From: Polynucleobacter alcilacus
Lineage (GTDB): Bacteria; Pseudomonadota; Gammaproteobacteria; Burkholderiales; Burkholderiaceae
DNA: 64,000 nucleotides
Assembly: GCF_018881545.1 (NCBI RefSeq)
Contig: NZ_JACVQD010000001.1
Coordinates: 400,039 to 464,038, forward strand
Reading direction: 5' to 3'
A program made the position numbers and the translations under genes. The notes beneath the pieces are model-generated. The model saw only the letters and a list, made by a program, of their open reading frames with translations. It did no database searches and was not told where the DNA came from. Position 1 is the first letter of the stretch, and each line of letters starts with the position of its first letter. Shown here piece by piece: positions 29,501-38,210 of the stretch.

Positions 29501-30061
29501 ATGAAGTATTGCCCTAACTGCGCCTCCGTATTGACGATCAAGATTCCGGTAGATGATTCTCGAGAGCGCTATGTTTGCGAAGCCTGCGGGAGCATTCATT
29601 ATCAAAATCCCCGCAACGTCGTGGGCAGCATTCCGGTTTACGGCCATCAAGTTTTACTATGTCGTCGTGCGATTGAGCCTCGTCATGGTTATTGGACACT
29701 GCCTGCAGGTTTTATGGAATTGGGTGAGAGCACTAGTCATGGTGCCGCTAGAGAAACCCTTGAGGAAGCAGGTGCCCATGTAGAAATTGGCCAGCTCTAT
29801 TCCTTGCTGAATGTTCCTCATGCTGAGCAAGTGCATCTGTTTTATTTGGCAACCATGCACTCTGCCGATTTTTCCGCTGGGGAAGAAAGTCTTGAAGTCG
29901 CCCTTTTTGATGAGCAGGAAATTCCTTGGGGAGAGTTAGCCTTTCCCACGGTGAAACAAACCTTAGAGTGGTTCTTTGCAGATCGTGCTGCCGGCCTTTT
30001 AGATTCCGGAAACGAATTGTCTGTGCGCAGTCGAGATGTCCTCCCTTCCGAGAGAATTTAG
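29501..30061 (+). CDS. Nudix hydrolase with N-terminal zinc ribbon
   Basis: N-terminal Cys4 ribbon (C4, C7, C26, C29) followed by a perfect Nudix box GX5EX7REUXEEXGU at residues 70-92 (GFMELGE then RETLEEAGA). The arrangement resembles the NADH pyrophosphatase-like/YfcD-like group acting on nucleoside diphosphate-linked substrates. The exact substrate is not inferable. 186 aa. Starts 9 bases after the pabBC stop and ends 10 bases before aat. Confidence 0.88.
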   Translation: MKYCPNCASVLTIKIPVDDSRERYVCEACGSIHYQNPRNVVGSIPVYGHQVLLCRRAIEPRHGYWTLPAGFMELGESTSHGAARETLEEAGAHVEIGQLYSLLNVPHAEQVHLFYLATMHSADFSAGEESLEVALFDEQEIPWGELAFPTVKQTLEWFFADRAAGLLDSGNELSVRSRDVLPSERI

Positions 30062-30071
30062 CGAGTCCTCC

Positions 30072-30809
30072 ATGAGTCAGATCTCTTGGCTAGGGCCTCA
30101 TGATTCCTTTCCAAACCCCCTTATTGAAGCCGATCCTGATCCCGGCGTACCTGGACTGATTGCAGTAAGCGAACGGATTTACCCTGGCCAACTCTCGGAT
30201 GCTTATCAACTGGGTATTTTTCCTTGGTACTCCGATAATCAACCCGTCTTATGGTGGTCACCTGATCCGCGCATGGTACTAAAACCAAATGCATTTAAGT
30301 GCAGTGACTCACTACAAAAGAGCATTCGTCACTTTTGCCAAGATGCCCACTCTCAAATCCTAGTAGACCAAGACTTTGGGTCTATCGTTCGTGCTTGCGC
30401 TACCAGTAAGCGTAAAGATCAAGACGGTACTTGGATCACCCATGAAATCATGGATGCCTACACTGCTCTTCACGAACAGGGTCATGCCCATAGCATTGCC
30501 CTGGTCGAGAATGGTCAAATCATTGGTGGCCTTTATTGTGTTGCATTTGGAGGCATGGTTTTTGGAGAATCGATGTTTAGCCGCAAGCCCGATGCCTCTA
30601 AGATTGCTTTGGCAGCCCTGTGCGCCTGGTCTATCCAAAATCACATCGCCATGATCGATTGCCAGCAAGAAACGGGCCATCTTCGTTCATTGGGTGCAGC
30701 GCCCATTGCTAGACAAGAATTTTTAGAACAACTGCAAATATCCTTAAATCAAACTAAGATTGAGACATCTTGGACTTTTGACAAAGTTATCCTGACATAC
30801 TGGTTATGA
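30072..30809 (+). CDS. aat: Leucyl/phenylalanyl-tRNA--protein transferase
   Basis: Adds Leu or Phe to proteins with N-terminal Lys or Arg, creating an N-degron for ClpS/ClpAP. Signatures are [51 protein letters not shown] and [11 protein letters not shown] chose ATG 30072 (245 aa), since the longer frame from 30036 overlaps the Nudix gene. It overlaps bpt by 4 bases (ATGA), so the two N-end-rule enzymes are coupled. Confidence 0.96.
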   Translation: MSQISWLGPHDSFPNPLIEADPDPGVPGLIAVSERIYPGQLSDAYQLGIFPWYSDNQPVLWWSPDPRMVLKPNAFKCSDSLQKSIRHFCQDAHSQILVDQDFGSIVRACATSKRKDQDGTWITHEIMDAYTALHEQGHAHSIALVENGQIIGGLYCVAFGGMVFGESMFSRKPDASKIALAALCAWSIQNHIAMIDCQQETGHLRSLGAAPIARQEFLEQLQISLNQTKIETSWTFDKVILTYWL

Positions 30810-31552
30810 CGCAGCTTAAAGAACTCCCGCTTACCGCATTGCAGTTCTATGCAACAGCGCCCTATCCTTGTAGCTATCTTCCCAATCGCATAGCACGCTC
30901 TCAAGTTGCAACGCCATCGCATCTCATTCATGCGGATATTTATAACGAACTGTTAAATGCCGGTTTTCGTCGCAGCGGTCTTTATACCTATCGCCCTTAT
31001 TGTGACGAATGCAAAGCTTGTATCGCCACTCGTATCTTAGTAAACCAATTTAATCCCTCTCGTAGTCAACGCCGTGCCTGGAAAAAACATCTTGGCTTAG
31101 AAGCAACTGTTCTGAACTTGGGCTACCAAGAAGAGCATTACCAACTCTATCAACACTACCAAAATGACAGGCATGCTGGCGGCGAGATGGATAACGATGA
31201 TCAAGACCAGTACATGCAGTTCCTATTACAAAGTCGTGTGAACTCCCGAATTGTGGAGTTTCGGGATGGGCCGCATGACCCTCATCCTGGTCGCCTACGC
31301 ATGGTCAGCATGATTGATATCCTCGAACAGGGAATTTCTTCGGTATATACCTTCTTTGACACCTCAGAGCACACAGCAAGCTTCGGCAGCTACAGCATCC
31401 TGTGGCAAATAGCCCAAGCAAAAGAACTTGGGCTGCCCTATCTCTATCTTGGTTACTATATTCGAGAGAGTGAGAAGATGTCCTATAAGGCAAAGTATCA
31501 GCCCATGGAGGGTTTGATCGATGATCACTGGCAGCCATTGTCTGGGTCATAA
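30806..31552 (+). CDS. bpt: Aspartate/glutamate leucyltransferase (Bpt, ATE1-like)
   Basis: Transfers Leu from Leu-tRNA to proteins with N-terminal Asp or Glu. The N-terminal ATE domain has [15 protein letters not shown], a [20 protein letters not shown] cysteine segment, and the C-terminal GNAT-like part has [18 protein letters not shown] and YLGYYI. 248 aa is usual for bacterial Bpt. It shares a 4-base overlap with aat and lies 9 bases before pyrD. Confidence 0.95.
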   Translation: MTQLKELPLTALQFYATAPYPCSYLPNRIARSQVATPSHLIHADIYNELLNAGFRRSGLYTYRPYCDECKACIATRILVNQFNPSRSQRRAWKKHLGLEATVLNLGYQEEHYQLYQHYQNDRHAGGEMDNDDQDQYMQFLLQSRVNSRIVEFRDGPHDPHPGRLRMVSMIDILEQGISSVYTFFDTSEHTASFGSYSILWQIAQAKELGLPYLYLGYYIRESEKMSYKAKYQPMEGLIDDHWQPLSGS

Positions 31553-31561
31553 TATCCACTC

Positions 31562-32596
31562 ATGATCGATCCTTATTCTCTCTTACGCCCTTGGCTATTT
31601 TGTCTAGACCCTGAACAAGCCCATAACCTCACGCTCAGCAATTTAGATCGTGCACAACGCTGGAGTTTGCTAGAACGCTTTATCACTAAACCGATTGCTG
31701 ATCCCCAAACACTGTGTGGCATCACCTTTCCGAATCCCGTTGGTTTAGCGGCTGGCCTTGATAAAGACGGTAAGCACATTGATGCCCTCGCAGCACTGGG
31801 ATTTGGTTTTTTAGAAATCGGTACCGTTACCCCAAAACCTCAGCCTGGCAATCCAAAGCCACGTATGTTTCGTCTAACGGAAGCTCAAGCAATCATTAAT
31901 CGTATGGGATTTAATAATGATGGAGTCGATGCCTGTGTGGCGCGCGTCCATCGTTCCCATTTTTGGCAAAAAGGGGGCGTCTTAGGGATGAATATTGGCA
32001 AGAACGCCAGCACCCCAATTGAAGAGGCAGCAAGCGATTACATCTTGGGAATGGAGGCAGTTTATGAGATTGCCACTTACATTACGGTGAATATCTCTTC
32101 ACCAAATACCCAACATCTGCGTGCCTTACAAGGCGAAGAAATGCTCCGCTCACTATTAAGCAGCTTAGATGAAGCTAGAAAACGCTTGAGCGATCGCTAT
32201 GGTATTCGTAAACCGATGTTCCTCAAAATTGCTCCGGATTTAGATACCGACGACATCAATCTCATTGCTGATTTATTGCTCGAGTTTGGTATTGATGCCG
32301 TGATCGCAACCAATACAACCATTGCACGCGATGCTGTGCTGGGAATGGCGCATGGAGGAGAGGCAGGCGGTTTATCTGGTGCCCCACTACAAGCAGTCTC
32401 TAACCAAATAATTAAAACCCTCAAAGCAAGATTAGGCAATTCCTTACCAATTATTGGCGTTGGTGGAATTCTGTCAGGGGCCGATGCGCGCGAGAAAATC
32501 ATGGCGGGTGCCAGCCTAGTTCAGATCTACAGCGGTCTCATTTATAAAGGCCCTGAGCTGGTGAATGCCTGTGCAAGAGCCTTAAGATATCCCTGA
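31562..32596 (+). CDS. pyrD: Dihydroorotate dehydrogenase (quinone), class 2
   Basis: Membrane-associated FMN enzyme that oxidises dihydroorotate with quinone in pyrimidine synthesis. The N-terminal helix region ([20 protein letters not shown]) is the class 2 membrane/quinone segment. [23 protein letters not shown], the NISSPNT loop with catalytic serine and the FMN phosphate site [15 protein letters not shown] follow. 344 aa. The last codons and stop lie in an 11-bp sequence repeated three times (see repeat at 32585). Confidence 0.97.
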   Translation: MIDPYSLLRPWLFCLDPEQAHNLTLSNLDRAQRWSLLERFITKPIADPQTLCGITFPNPVGLAAGLDKDGKHIDALAALGFGFLEIGTVTPKPQPGNPKPRMFRLTEAQAIINRMGFNNDGVDACVARVHRSHFWQKGGVLGMNIGKNASTPIEEAASDYILGMEAVYEIATYITVNISSPNTQHLRALQGEEMLRSLLSSLDEARKRLSDRYGIRKPMFLKIAPDLDTDDINLIADLLLEFGIDAVIATNTTIARDAVLGMAHGGEAGGLSGAPLQAVSNQIIKTLKARLGNSLPIIGVGGILSGADAREKIMAGASLVQIYSGLIYKGPELVNACARALRYP

Positions 32597-32617
32597 GATA
32601 TCCATAAGACATCCCTG
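32585..32617 (+). repeat. Three tandem 11-bp repeats across the pyrD stop codon
   Basis: AGATATCCCTG, AGATATCCATA and AGACATCCCTG follow one another without gaps. The first copy encodes the last residues of PyrD and supplies the TGA with the next base; the other two lie just after the gene. It looks like a local triplication with two or three substitutions. Confidence 0.8.
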
Positions 32618-32665
32618 AACTTCAGATTGCCCCATAACTTGGCAATGACTCAGGGCTTGAATAGC

Positions 32666-32694
32666 ATTTCATAATATGCAATCGCTTATGAAAT
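32666..32694. promoter_or_regulatory. Perfect inverted repeat upstream of the IclR gene
   Basis: Arms ATTTCATAA (32666-32674) and TTATGAAAT (32686-32694) are separated by 11 bases and end 16 bases before the start codon. A shorter quasi-palindrome TTTCATAATATGCAA is nested in the left half. Position and symmetry suggest an autoregulatory operator for the adjacent IclR protein; this is an inference. Confidence 0.5.
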
Positions 32695-32710
32695 CGCTAC
32701 AATAATCCCT

Positions 32711-33535
32711 ATGAATACGAGTAAACCCGTCAAAAATGCTAAAAACTCTGGTGAAGTTGGTAAAACAGCCATCCAGGTAGTCGAGCGCATGATGAACTTG
32801 CTCGATGCCTTGGCTGAGCAAGAAGAATCTAGTAGTCTTAAGAATCTGGCTGAGCAAACGGGCTTACACCCCTCTACCGCCCACCGTATTCTGAATGACC
32901 TAGTCGCTTGCCGACTCGTTGAGCGTGGTGATGGTGGCACCTATCGTCTTGGCTTAAAGCTTCTAGAGCTTGGTAATTTGGTGAAGGCTCGACTCTCTGT
33001 GCGCGAGGCAGCACAAGTACCCATGCGCAGTCTGCACAAGATCACCGGTGAAACCGTCAACCTATCGGTTCGCCAAGGCGATGAAATCGTGTATATCGAT
33101 CGTGCTTACAGTGAACGCTCAGGTATGCAAGTAGTCCGTGCGATTGGTGGACGTGCGCCATTACACCTCACTTCAGTTGGAAAATTGTTTTTATCGAGTG
33201 ATGATCCAGGTCAAGTGCGCGCCTATGTGACGCGGACAGGATTGTCGGGACATACCCGCAATAGTATTACCGACTTAAGCAGATTAGAAACTGCCCTTAA
33301 TCAGGTTCGCAAAGATGGCAATGCGCGCGATGATGAGGAGCTCGAGCTTGGTGTCAGTTGCTTAGCTGCCGCCATTTTGGATGACAGTGGCAAACTGGTT
33401 GCCGGCTTATCGCTAAGCTCTCCAACAGACCGTATGCAAGCAGATTGGCTAAAAGCCTTGCAAGACACTGCCTTGCAGATTTCTAAAGGGATGGGTTACA
33501 AACCCAAATCCCCTGAGCCAGGAACTTCAGCCTAG
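32711..33535 (+). CDS. IclR-family transcriptional regulator
   Basis: N-terminal winged helix (about residues 20-85: LKNLAEQTGLHPSTAHRILNDL is the recognition region) and a C-terminal IclR effector domain (GETVNLSVRQGDEIVYIDRA, HLTSVGKLFL, ELGVSCLAAAILDDSGKLVAGLSLS). 274 aa. No catabolic operon lies beside it: pyrD is upstream and the convergent pbpG is 11 bases downstream. The target is therefore unknown and may be distant. Confidence 0.9.
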   Translation: MNTSKPVKNAKNSGEVGKTAIQVVERMMNLLDALAEQEESSSLKNLAEQTGLHPSTAHRILNDLVACRLVERGDGGTYRLGLKLLELGNLVKARLSVREAAQVPMRSLHKITGETVNLSVRQGDEIVYIDRAYSERSGMQVVRAIGGRAPLHLTSVGKLFLSSDDPGQVRAYVTRTGLSGHTRNSITDLSRLETALNQVRKDGNARDDEELELGVSCLAAAILDDSGKLVAGLSLSSPTDRMQADWLKALQDTALQISKGMGYKPKSPEPGTSA

Positions 33536-33546
33536 TCAGGCATTAG

Positions 33547-34566
33547 CTACATTAAGCGACGAATTGGCTGGACACCTGAAGGCATGCGTTCATACCAGTC
33601 ACGCACACGCACTGCATCCGCAAAACGCGATTGGGTTCCAACTGAGTCTAAGAAAACCAATAACAATGGTGTGTTATTGACTCTAGCTTGCATCACTAAG
33701 CACTTGCCTGCTGCATTGATAAAGCCGGTCTTTTGCAAGCCGATATTCATATCACCTGAACGCACTAAGCGGTTGGTATTTAAAAACTTTTGCGGGCGCT
33801 TAGCTATCACCATAGTCAAGTCTGGCCAAGTGGAAAACTCCCGAATCATTTTGTATTGATAGGCCGCATTGAGCATTCGGGTGAGATCTTCTGCCGTGGC
33901 AACATTCTCACTCAGTAGACCAGTCGGATCAGCAAAACGAGAATGCTCCATGCCCAATTCTTTAGCCTTACGGTTCATGGCATCCACAAATGCCGGAATG
34001 CCCCCAGGATAGTTTCTACCCAAGGTATAGGCAGCTCGGTTCTCAGAGGACATGAGTGCTAGTAATAAAGCCTCTTCACGGGTTAATTCAGTACCACCAG
34101 CCAAGCGAGATTTAGCATAAATATGCACATCATCGGCATTGATTACGATGGTGTCATTCAGAGGAAGCTTAGAGTCCAAGACAACCATTGCGGTCATCAA
34201 TTTCGTAATAGAGGCAATCGGTAGACTCACTGAAGAATTTTTTTCAAAATACACCTCTTTAGTATCTTGGTTCACCACCATTGCTACGCTAGATTTAAGA
34301 CTGAGTTCATCATTCTGGCCGCGCAAACCCAAGGCAGTTGCAAAAGATGGTCGAGTGGGAACAGCGGGTTCAGTTGGTCGAGTGACTGTGACGCGAACAG
34401 TCTTTGATTTTTTAGCAGATTTGCTAGCGGTTTTAGTTAGGACTACCTTGGTGGTCTTGGCTTGTTTTTCTTTATCTTTAGTGGCAGCTATTGCTGGTGC
34501 AGTGATAAAAGCGCTACACGCAAAGAGCAAAGTAACACTAAAGAGCCAAAATCGATTCAAACGCAT
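33547..34566 (-). CDS. pbpG: D-alanyl-D-alanine endopeptidase (PBP7/8 family)
   Basis: Periplasmic serine peptidase of family S11 that cleaves peptidoglycan cross-links. Signal peptide at residues 1-28 (ending APAIAA), then a Lys/Thr-rich linker (about 30-70). Active-site motifs SITK (119-122), SEN (174-176) and KTG (279-281) are all intact. It has no C-terminal membrane anchor domain, as expected for PBP7 rather than DacA. 339 aa. Confidence 0.93.
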   Translation of the reverse strand: MRLNRFWLFSVTLLFACSAFITAPAIAATKDKEKQAKTTKVVLTKTASKSAKKSKTVRVTVTRPTEPAVPTRPSFATALGLRGQNDELSLKSSVAMVVNQDTKEVYFEKNSSVSLPIASITKLMTAMVVLDSKLPLNDTIVINADDVHIYAKSRLAGGTELTREEALLLALMSSENRAAYTLGRNYPGGIPAFVDAMNRKAKELGMEHSRFADPTGLLSENVATAEDLTRMLNAAYQYKMIREFSTWPDLTMVIAKRPQKFLNTNRLVRSGDMNIGLQKTGFINAAGKCLVMQARVNNTPLLLVFLDSVGTQSRFADAVRVRDWYERMPSGVQPIRRLM

Positions 34567-34673
34567 CCCAAAATACCTTCCAAAACTTTCAACATACGGA
34601 ATGATAGTTAATTTCCAAGGCTGAGGCTGATTTATTTGCCCTATCTTGATGAATCCATGCCACTAGACCAGGC

Positions 34674-35561
34674 CTACTCTGCAATGGTTGCCACAGTATT
34701 GCTATGACGCGCATTGACTAAAACGACTCCGGTCATTGTCAAGCCGAGACCAACTGCCATCCAAGTAGTAAATGGTTCATCAAATATGAACCAAGCCATG
34801 ATCGCAGTGGTAGGTGGGGTTAAATACAGCAAACTGGTGACTTTGGTGGCAGCACCTTTTCGAATCATCATAAATAACAGACTGATAGAGCCAATCGATA
34901 GGGGAAAGATAGCCCATAGCAAAGCACCAATCACGGGGGCATTCCAAACCATCACACCACTCTCAAAAAAATACATACAGAAAAAACAGAGCACCGCAGA
35001 AACACCGAACTGAATCGACGAGCCAGCCCGCAAATCAAAGACGGGGCAATATTTTTTCTGATACAAAGTGCCAAAAGTAATTGACAGCAAAGCAACGAAT
35101 GCCAGGACGTAGCTTACAAATGGAATATGCGCAAAACTAACCTTCTCCATCACGACTAAGGCGACCCCAGCAAAACCAAAGGCCAAGCCAATCCATTGAC
35201 GTGGTGACACTCTCTCGGAAATCCAAGCAGCGAACCATGCGGTCAAAATCGGTTGAAGACCAACAATGATGGCTACTAAACCAGCAGTCATTCCCAATCG
35301 AACCGCACACCAGACGCCAAGTAAATAACCGAACTGCATCAGAATGCCTGCTACAGCAATGTGCTTCATTTGTATCCGACTTGGCCAGGTAATACGCCAA
35401 ATTAAACTTAGCGCAGCCATCGCCGCCAAAACCCCTGCAAAACGCCAAAATAAGAAGGTTGCTGGCTCGGCATAAGGCATGGCTAGTCGTGCAATGACAA
35501 ACCCCGTGCTCCAAATGAGTACAAAGAAAGGGGCAATGGCATTGTCTAAGGTGAGTTTCAT
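34674..35561 (-). CDS. EamA/DMT-family transporter
   Basis: Ten-helix inner-membrane protein built of two EamA repeats (about residues 5-140 and 150-285). Typical elements are LIWSTGFVIARLAMPYAEPATFLFWRF in the first repeat and LTPPTTAIMAWFIFDEPFTTWMAVGLGLTMTGV in the second. The family exports metabolites such as amino acids, but the substrate cannot be read from sequence. 295 aa; stands alone. Confidence 0.9.
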   Translation of the reverse strand: MKLTLDNAIAPFFVLIWSTGFVIARLAMPYAEPATFLFWRFAGVLAAMAALSLIWRITWPSRIQMKHIAVAGILMQFGYLLGVWCAVRLGMTAGLVAIIVGLQPILTAWFAAWISERVSPRQWIGLAFGFAGVALVVMEKVSFAHIPFVSYVLAFVALLSITFGTLYQKKYCPVFDLRAGSSIQFGVSAVLCFFCMYFFESGVMVWNAPVIGALLWAIFPLSIGSISLLFMMIRKGAATKVTSLLYLTPPTTAIMAWFIFDEPFTTWMAVGLGLTMTGVVLVNARHSNTVATIAE

Positions 35562-35635
35562 GGATAACTTACTGAAAATATTGAGGTTTTTTGAACTAAG
35601 GGTCGATTTTAGGCTTTTTTATTGAAACCCCTAAT

Positions 35636-35677
35636 GTATTGCATCGCAGTATCAATGCTATAAAAATAGTGCAATAC
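35636..35677. promoter_or_regulatory. Inverted repeat in the phasin upstream region
   Basis: Arms GTATTGCA (35636-35643) and TGCAATAC (35670-35677) are a perfect 8-bp inverted repeat. The left arm runs into TGCATCGCA, a TGC-N3-GCA core like those bound by the PHB-responsive repressor PhaR in other bacteria. It lies 65-106 bases upstream of the phasin start, where a TATAAA (35659-35664) could be a -10 element. Assignment to PhaR is tentative. Confidence 0.4.
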
Positions 35678-35741
35678 CGATTAAAGTGGGTACATGGCTT
35701 AGAGTACAAGCGCAATGTGAATCCAGTTGAAAGGGATTGAG

Positions 35742-36305
35742 ATGAACTTAACACCAGAACAAATTGCAGCAGCACAAAAAGCGAATTTAGAAACTTTGAG
35801 TGGCTTGACCAATCAAGCACTCCAAAGTATTGAAAAATTAGTAGAGCTAAATATGCACATCGCCAAACAAAGTTTGGGTGACAGTATGAATAGCGCTAAG
35901 AAAGCCTTGGAAATAAAAGATATTCAACAGCTCCTCGCCCATCAAGCTGAAGCAGTGAAACCCATGGCTGAAAAAATTATGGCGTATAGCCGTCATTTGT
36001 ACGAGTTGGCACATGAAACCCAAGATAGCTTCACACAGTCTGCTGAAAAAGAATTTCAGGCCGGCCAGAAAAAGATTAATGCTTTAGTTGAGGAATGGAC
36101 TAAGAATGCACCAGTCGGTTCTGATGCTGCTGTTCAAGCCATGAAGCAAGCAATTGCTTCTGCTAGTAATGTATTTGAAACTAGCCAAAAGGCGGTCAAG
36201 CATGCCGTTGAAGTTGCTCAAACCAATATCAATAGCGCTACTGACACTGTGATGAAAACGACCAATACCGCAAGCAAAGCTCCTAAGAAGAAAACGTCGA
36301 CATAA
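35742..36305 (+). CDS. Phasin family protein
   Basis: PHB granule-associated coat protein. The N-terminus MNLTPEQIAAAQKANLETL and amphipathic helices rich in Ala, Lys and Gln (LVELNMHIAKQSLGDSMNSAKKAL) are typical of the PhaP/phasin_2 family. I chose ATG 35742 (187 aa), preceded by AAAGGGATTGAG; the frame begins 15 bases earlier. It is convergent with the pyruvate dehydrogenase operon, so PHB storage sits next to acetyl-CoA production. Confidence 0.9.
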   Translation: MNLTPEQIAAAQKANLETLSGLTNQALQSIEKLVELNMHIAKQSLGDSMNSAKKALEIKDIQQLLAHQAEAVKPMAEKIMAYSRHLYELAHETQDSFTQSAEKEFQAGQKKINALVEEWTKNAPVGSDAAVQAMKQAIASASNVFETSQKAVKHAVEVAQTNINSATDTVMKTTNTASKAPKKKTST

Positions 36306-36338
36306 TCGTTTGCTTCACAAATACATCCCGTAATGCAA

Positions 36339-36364
36339 AAGCCCCAATCTCTTGGGGCTTTTTC
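36339..36364. terminator. Intrinsic terminator between phasin and lpdA
   Basis: Stem AAGCCCCAA (36339-36347) / TTGGGGCTT (36352-36360) with loop TCTC, followed by TTTTCTTTT on the plus side. It ends the phasin transcript; its reverse strand may also stop the convergent pdh operon. Confidence 0.88.
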
Positions 36365-36407
36365 TTTTGGAACTGTGCTGTAACTGCACTGCTAAGGCAA
36401 ACAGAAA

Positions 36408-38201
36408 CTAAGACTTCTTCTTTACCGGCGGTAAATCAGTGCAATGACCCTCTGCAGCCTCTGCAGCTAAGCCAACAGATTCACCTAGGGTTGGATGCGG
36501 ATGAATGGTCTTGCCAATATCCACAGCGTCTGCACCCATTTCAATGGCTAGACAAACTTCACCGATTAAATCCCCCGCATTAGTGCCTACAATACCGCCG
36601 CCAATAATGCGATGGGTAGTTGCATCAAAGAGTAATTTTGTGAAACCTTCATCACGACCATTGGCAATGGCGCGACCACTAGCAGCCCACGGAAATAACC
36701 CTTTTTCGTAAGCAATGCCTTGCGCTTTACATTGCTCTTCAGTCAAGCCAGCCCAAGCTACTTCAGGATCAGTATAGGCAACGGATGGGATCTGTTTCGC
36801 ATCGAAATAAGACTTCTGCCCTGCCGCTGCTTCTGCTGCAACATGACCCTCGTGTACCGCCTTATGCGCCAACATCGGCTGACCAACTAGATCACCAATT
36901 GCGAAGATGTTTTGGATGTTGGTGCGCATTTGTTTGTCGACCGGGATAAAGCCCCGCTCGTCTACCTGCACACCTGCTTTACTTGCATCAATCTTCTTAC
37001 CATTCGGAGTACGACCAACTGCTACCAATACCAAGTCGTATGTTTGTGGCTGTGCTGGTGCATTGTCGCCCTCAAAAGTGACTTGTATCCCATCGGGTTT
37101 GACTTCCGCTTTAGTAGCACGAGTTTTGAGCATAATTTTTTCGAAACGTCCGGCATTGAACTTCTCCCAGACTTTTTCTAAATCACGATCAGCGCCCGCC
37201 ATCAGGCCATCCATCATCTCTGCAATATCAATCCGTGAACCGAGCGCACTGTAAACAGTAGCCATCTCCAAACCAATAATGCCGCCACCAATTACCAGCA
37301 TTCTTTTGGGAATACTCTTCAGCAATAAGGCGCCAGTACTATCCACAATCCGTGGATCTTCGGGTAAGAAAGGCAACATGACAGGCTGGCTACCTGCAGC
37401 AATAATCGCTTTCTGAAAGCGAATCACTTCTTTTTGTCCTGTCAGATCTTGACCAGAGCCATCCGTCATCTCTACTTCGACATGATTAGCGTCTAAGAAA
37501 CGACCCAAGCCCCGCACAACTTTTACCTTGCGGGCTTTTGCCATACCAGCTAGTCCACCGGTGAGTTTTGCAATCACTGACTCTTTATAGCCACGCAATT
37601 GATCGATCTCGATCTTCGGCGCGCCAAAGGTAATGCCATGTTTAGCCATGGTCTTGACTTCTTCCATTACGGAGCTGGTATGCAGCAATGCTTTCGATGG
37701 AATGCAACCGACATTCAAGCAGACACCGCCCAAAGTGGGGTATCGCTCCACTAACACGGTGTTCATACCTAAATCCGCACTGCGAAAGGCCGCACTATAA
37801 CCGCCAGGACCTGCACCTAGTACCAATACTTCGCACTCATGATCTACTTTGCCGCTGTACTGCCCAGCTACTGGAGTTGGTGCAAGTGCAGCCGGTGCCG
37901 AGGTTGATACTGCTGGTGCTGCAGGTGGTACGCTTGGTATTGCAGGAGTTGAGGTAGATGCAGCGCTCGTCTCTATCTCAGCAATCACACTCCCTTTGCT
38001 GACCTTATCGCCTGACTTCAGGGCAATGCTGATGATCGTTCCTGCGGCATCTGCAGGAACTTCCATGGTTGCTTTATCGGACTCAAGCACCAATAAGGCT
38101 TGCTCTTTTTCAATCACATCTCCGACCTTAACCAGGACTTCAATCACGGGTATGTCGGAGTAATCACCAATATCCGGAACAAGGATCGTTTGCTTAGCCA
38201 T
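36408..38201 (-). CDS. lpdA: Dihydrolipoyl dehydrogenase (E3) with N-terminal lipoyl domain
   Basis: E3 of the pyruvate dehydrogenase complex. Residues 1-78 are a lipoyl domain with lipoyl-lysine K43 in ESDKATMEVP. An Ala/Pro linker (about 80-113) leads to the flavoprotein disulfide reductase with GAGPGGYSAA, redox cysteines C161/C166 in GGVCLNVGCIPSK, NAD motif GGGIIGLEMA and the catalytic His-Glu region HPHPTLGES. 597 aa; plain E3 is about 475. Lipoyl-E3 fusions occur in some Neisseria/Burkholderiales PDH operons. Last gene of aceE-aceF-lpdA. Confidence 0.96.
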   Translation of the reverse strand: MAKQTILVPDIGDYSDIPVIEVLVKVGDVIEKEQALLVLESDKATMEVPADAAGTIISIALKSGDKVSKGSVIAEIETSAASTSTPAIPSVPPAAPAVSTSAPAALAPTPVAGQYSGKVDHECEVLVLGAGPGGYSAAFRSADLGMNTVLVERYPTLGGVCLNVGCIPSKALLHTSSVMEEVKTMAKHGITFGAPKIEIDQLRGYKESVIAKLTGGLAGMAKARKVKVVRGLGRFLDANHVEVEMTDGSGQDLTGQKEVIRFQKAIIAAGSQPVMLPFLPEDPRIVDSTGALLLKSIPKRMLVIGGGIIGLEMATVYSALGSRIDIAEMMDGLMAGADRDLEKVWEKFNAGRFEKIMLKTRATKAEVKPDGIQVTFEGDNAPAQPQTYDLVLVAVGRTPNGKKIDASKAGVQVDERGFIPVDKQMRTNIQNIFAIGDLVGQPMLAHKAVHEGHVAAEAAAGQKSYFDAKQIPSVAYTDPEVAWAGLTEEQCKAQGIAYEKGLFPWAASGRAIANGRDEGFTKLLFDATTHRIIGGGIVGTNAGDLIGEVCLAIEMGADAVDIGKTIHPHPTLGESVGLAAEAAEGHCTDLPPVKKKS

Positions 38202-38210
38202 AGACCCTCC

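Noticed and set aside
32604..32613. ATAAGACATC shared with the GntR operator candidate at mdh
   Set aside because: Only a half-site, and it lies inside the 11-bp tandem repeat after pyrD, so the match is most simply coincidence.
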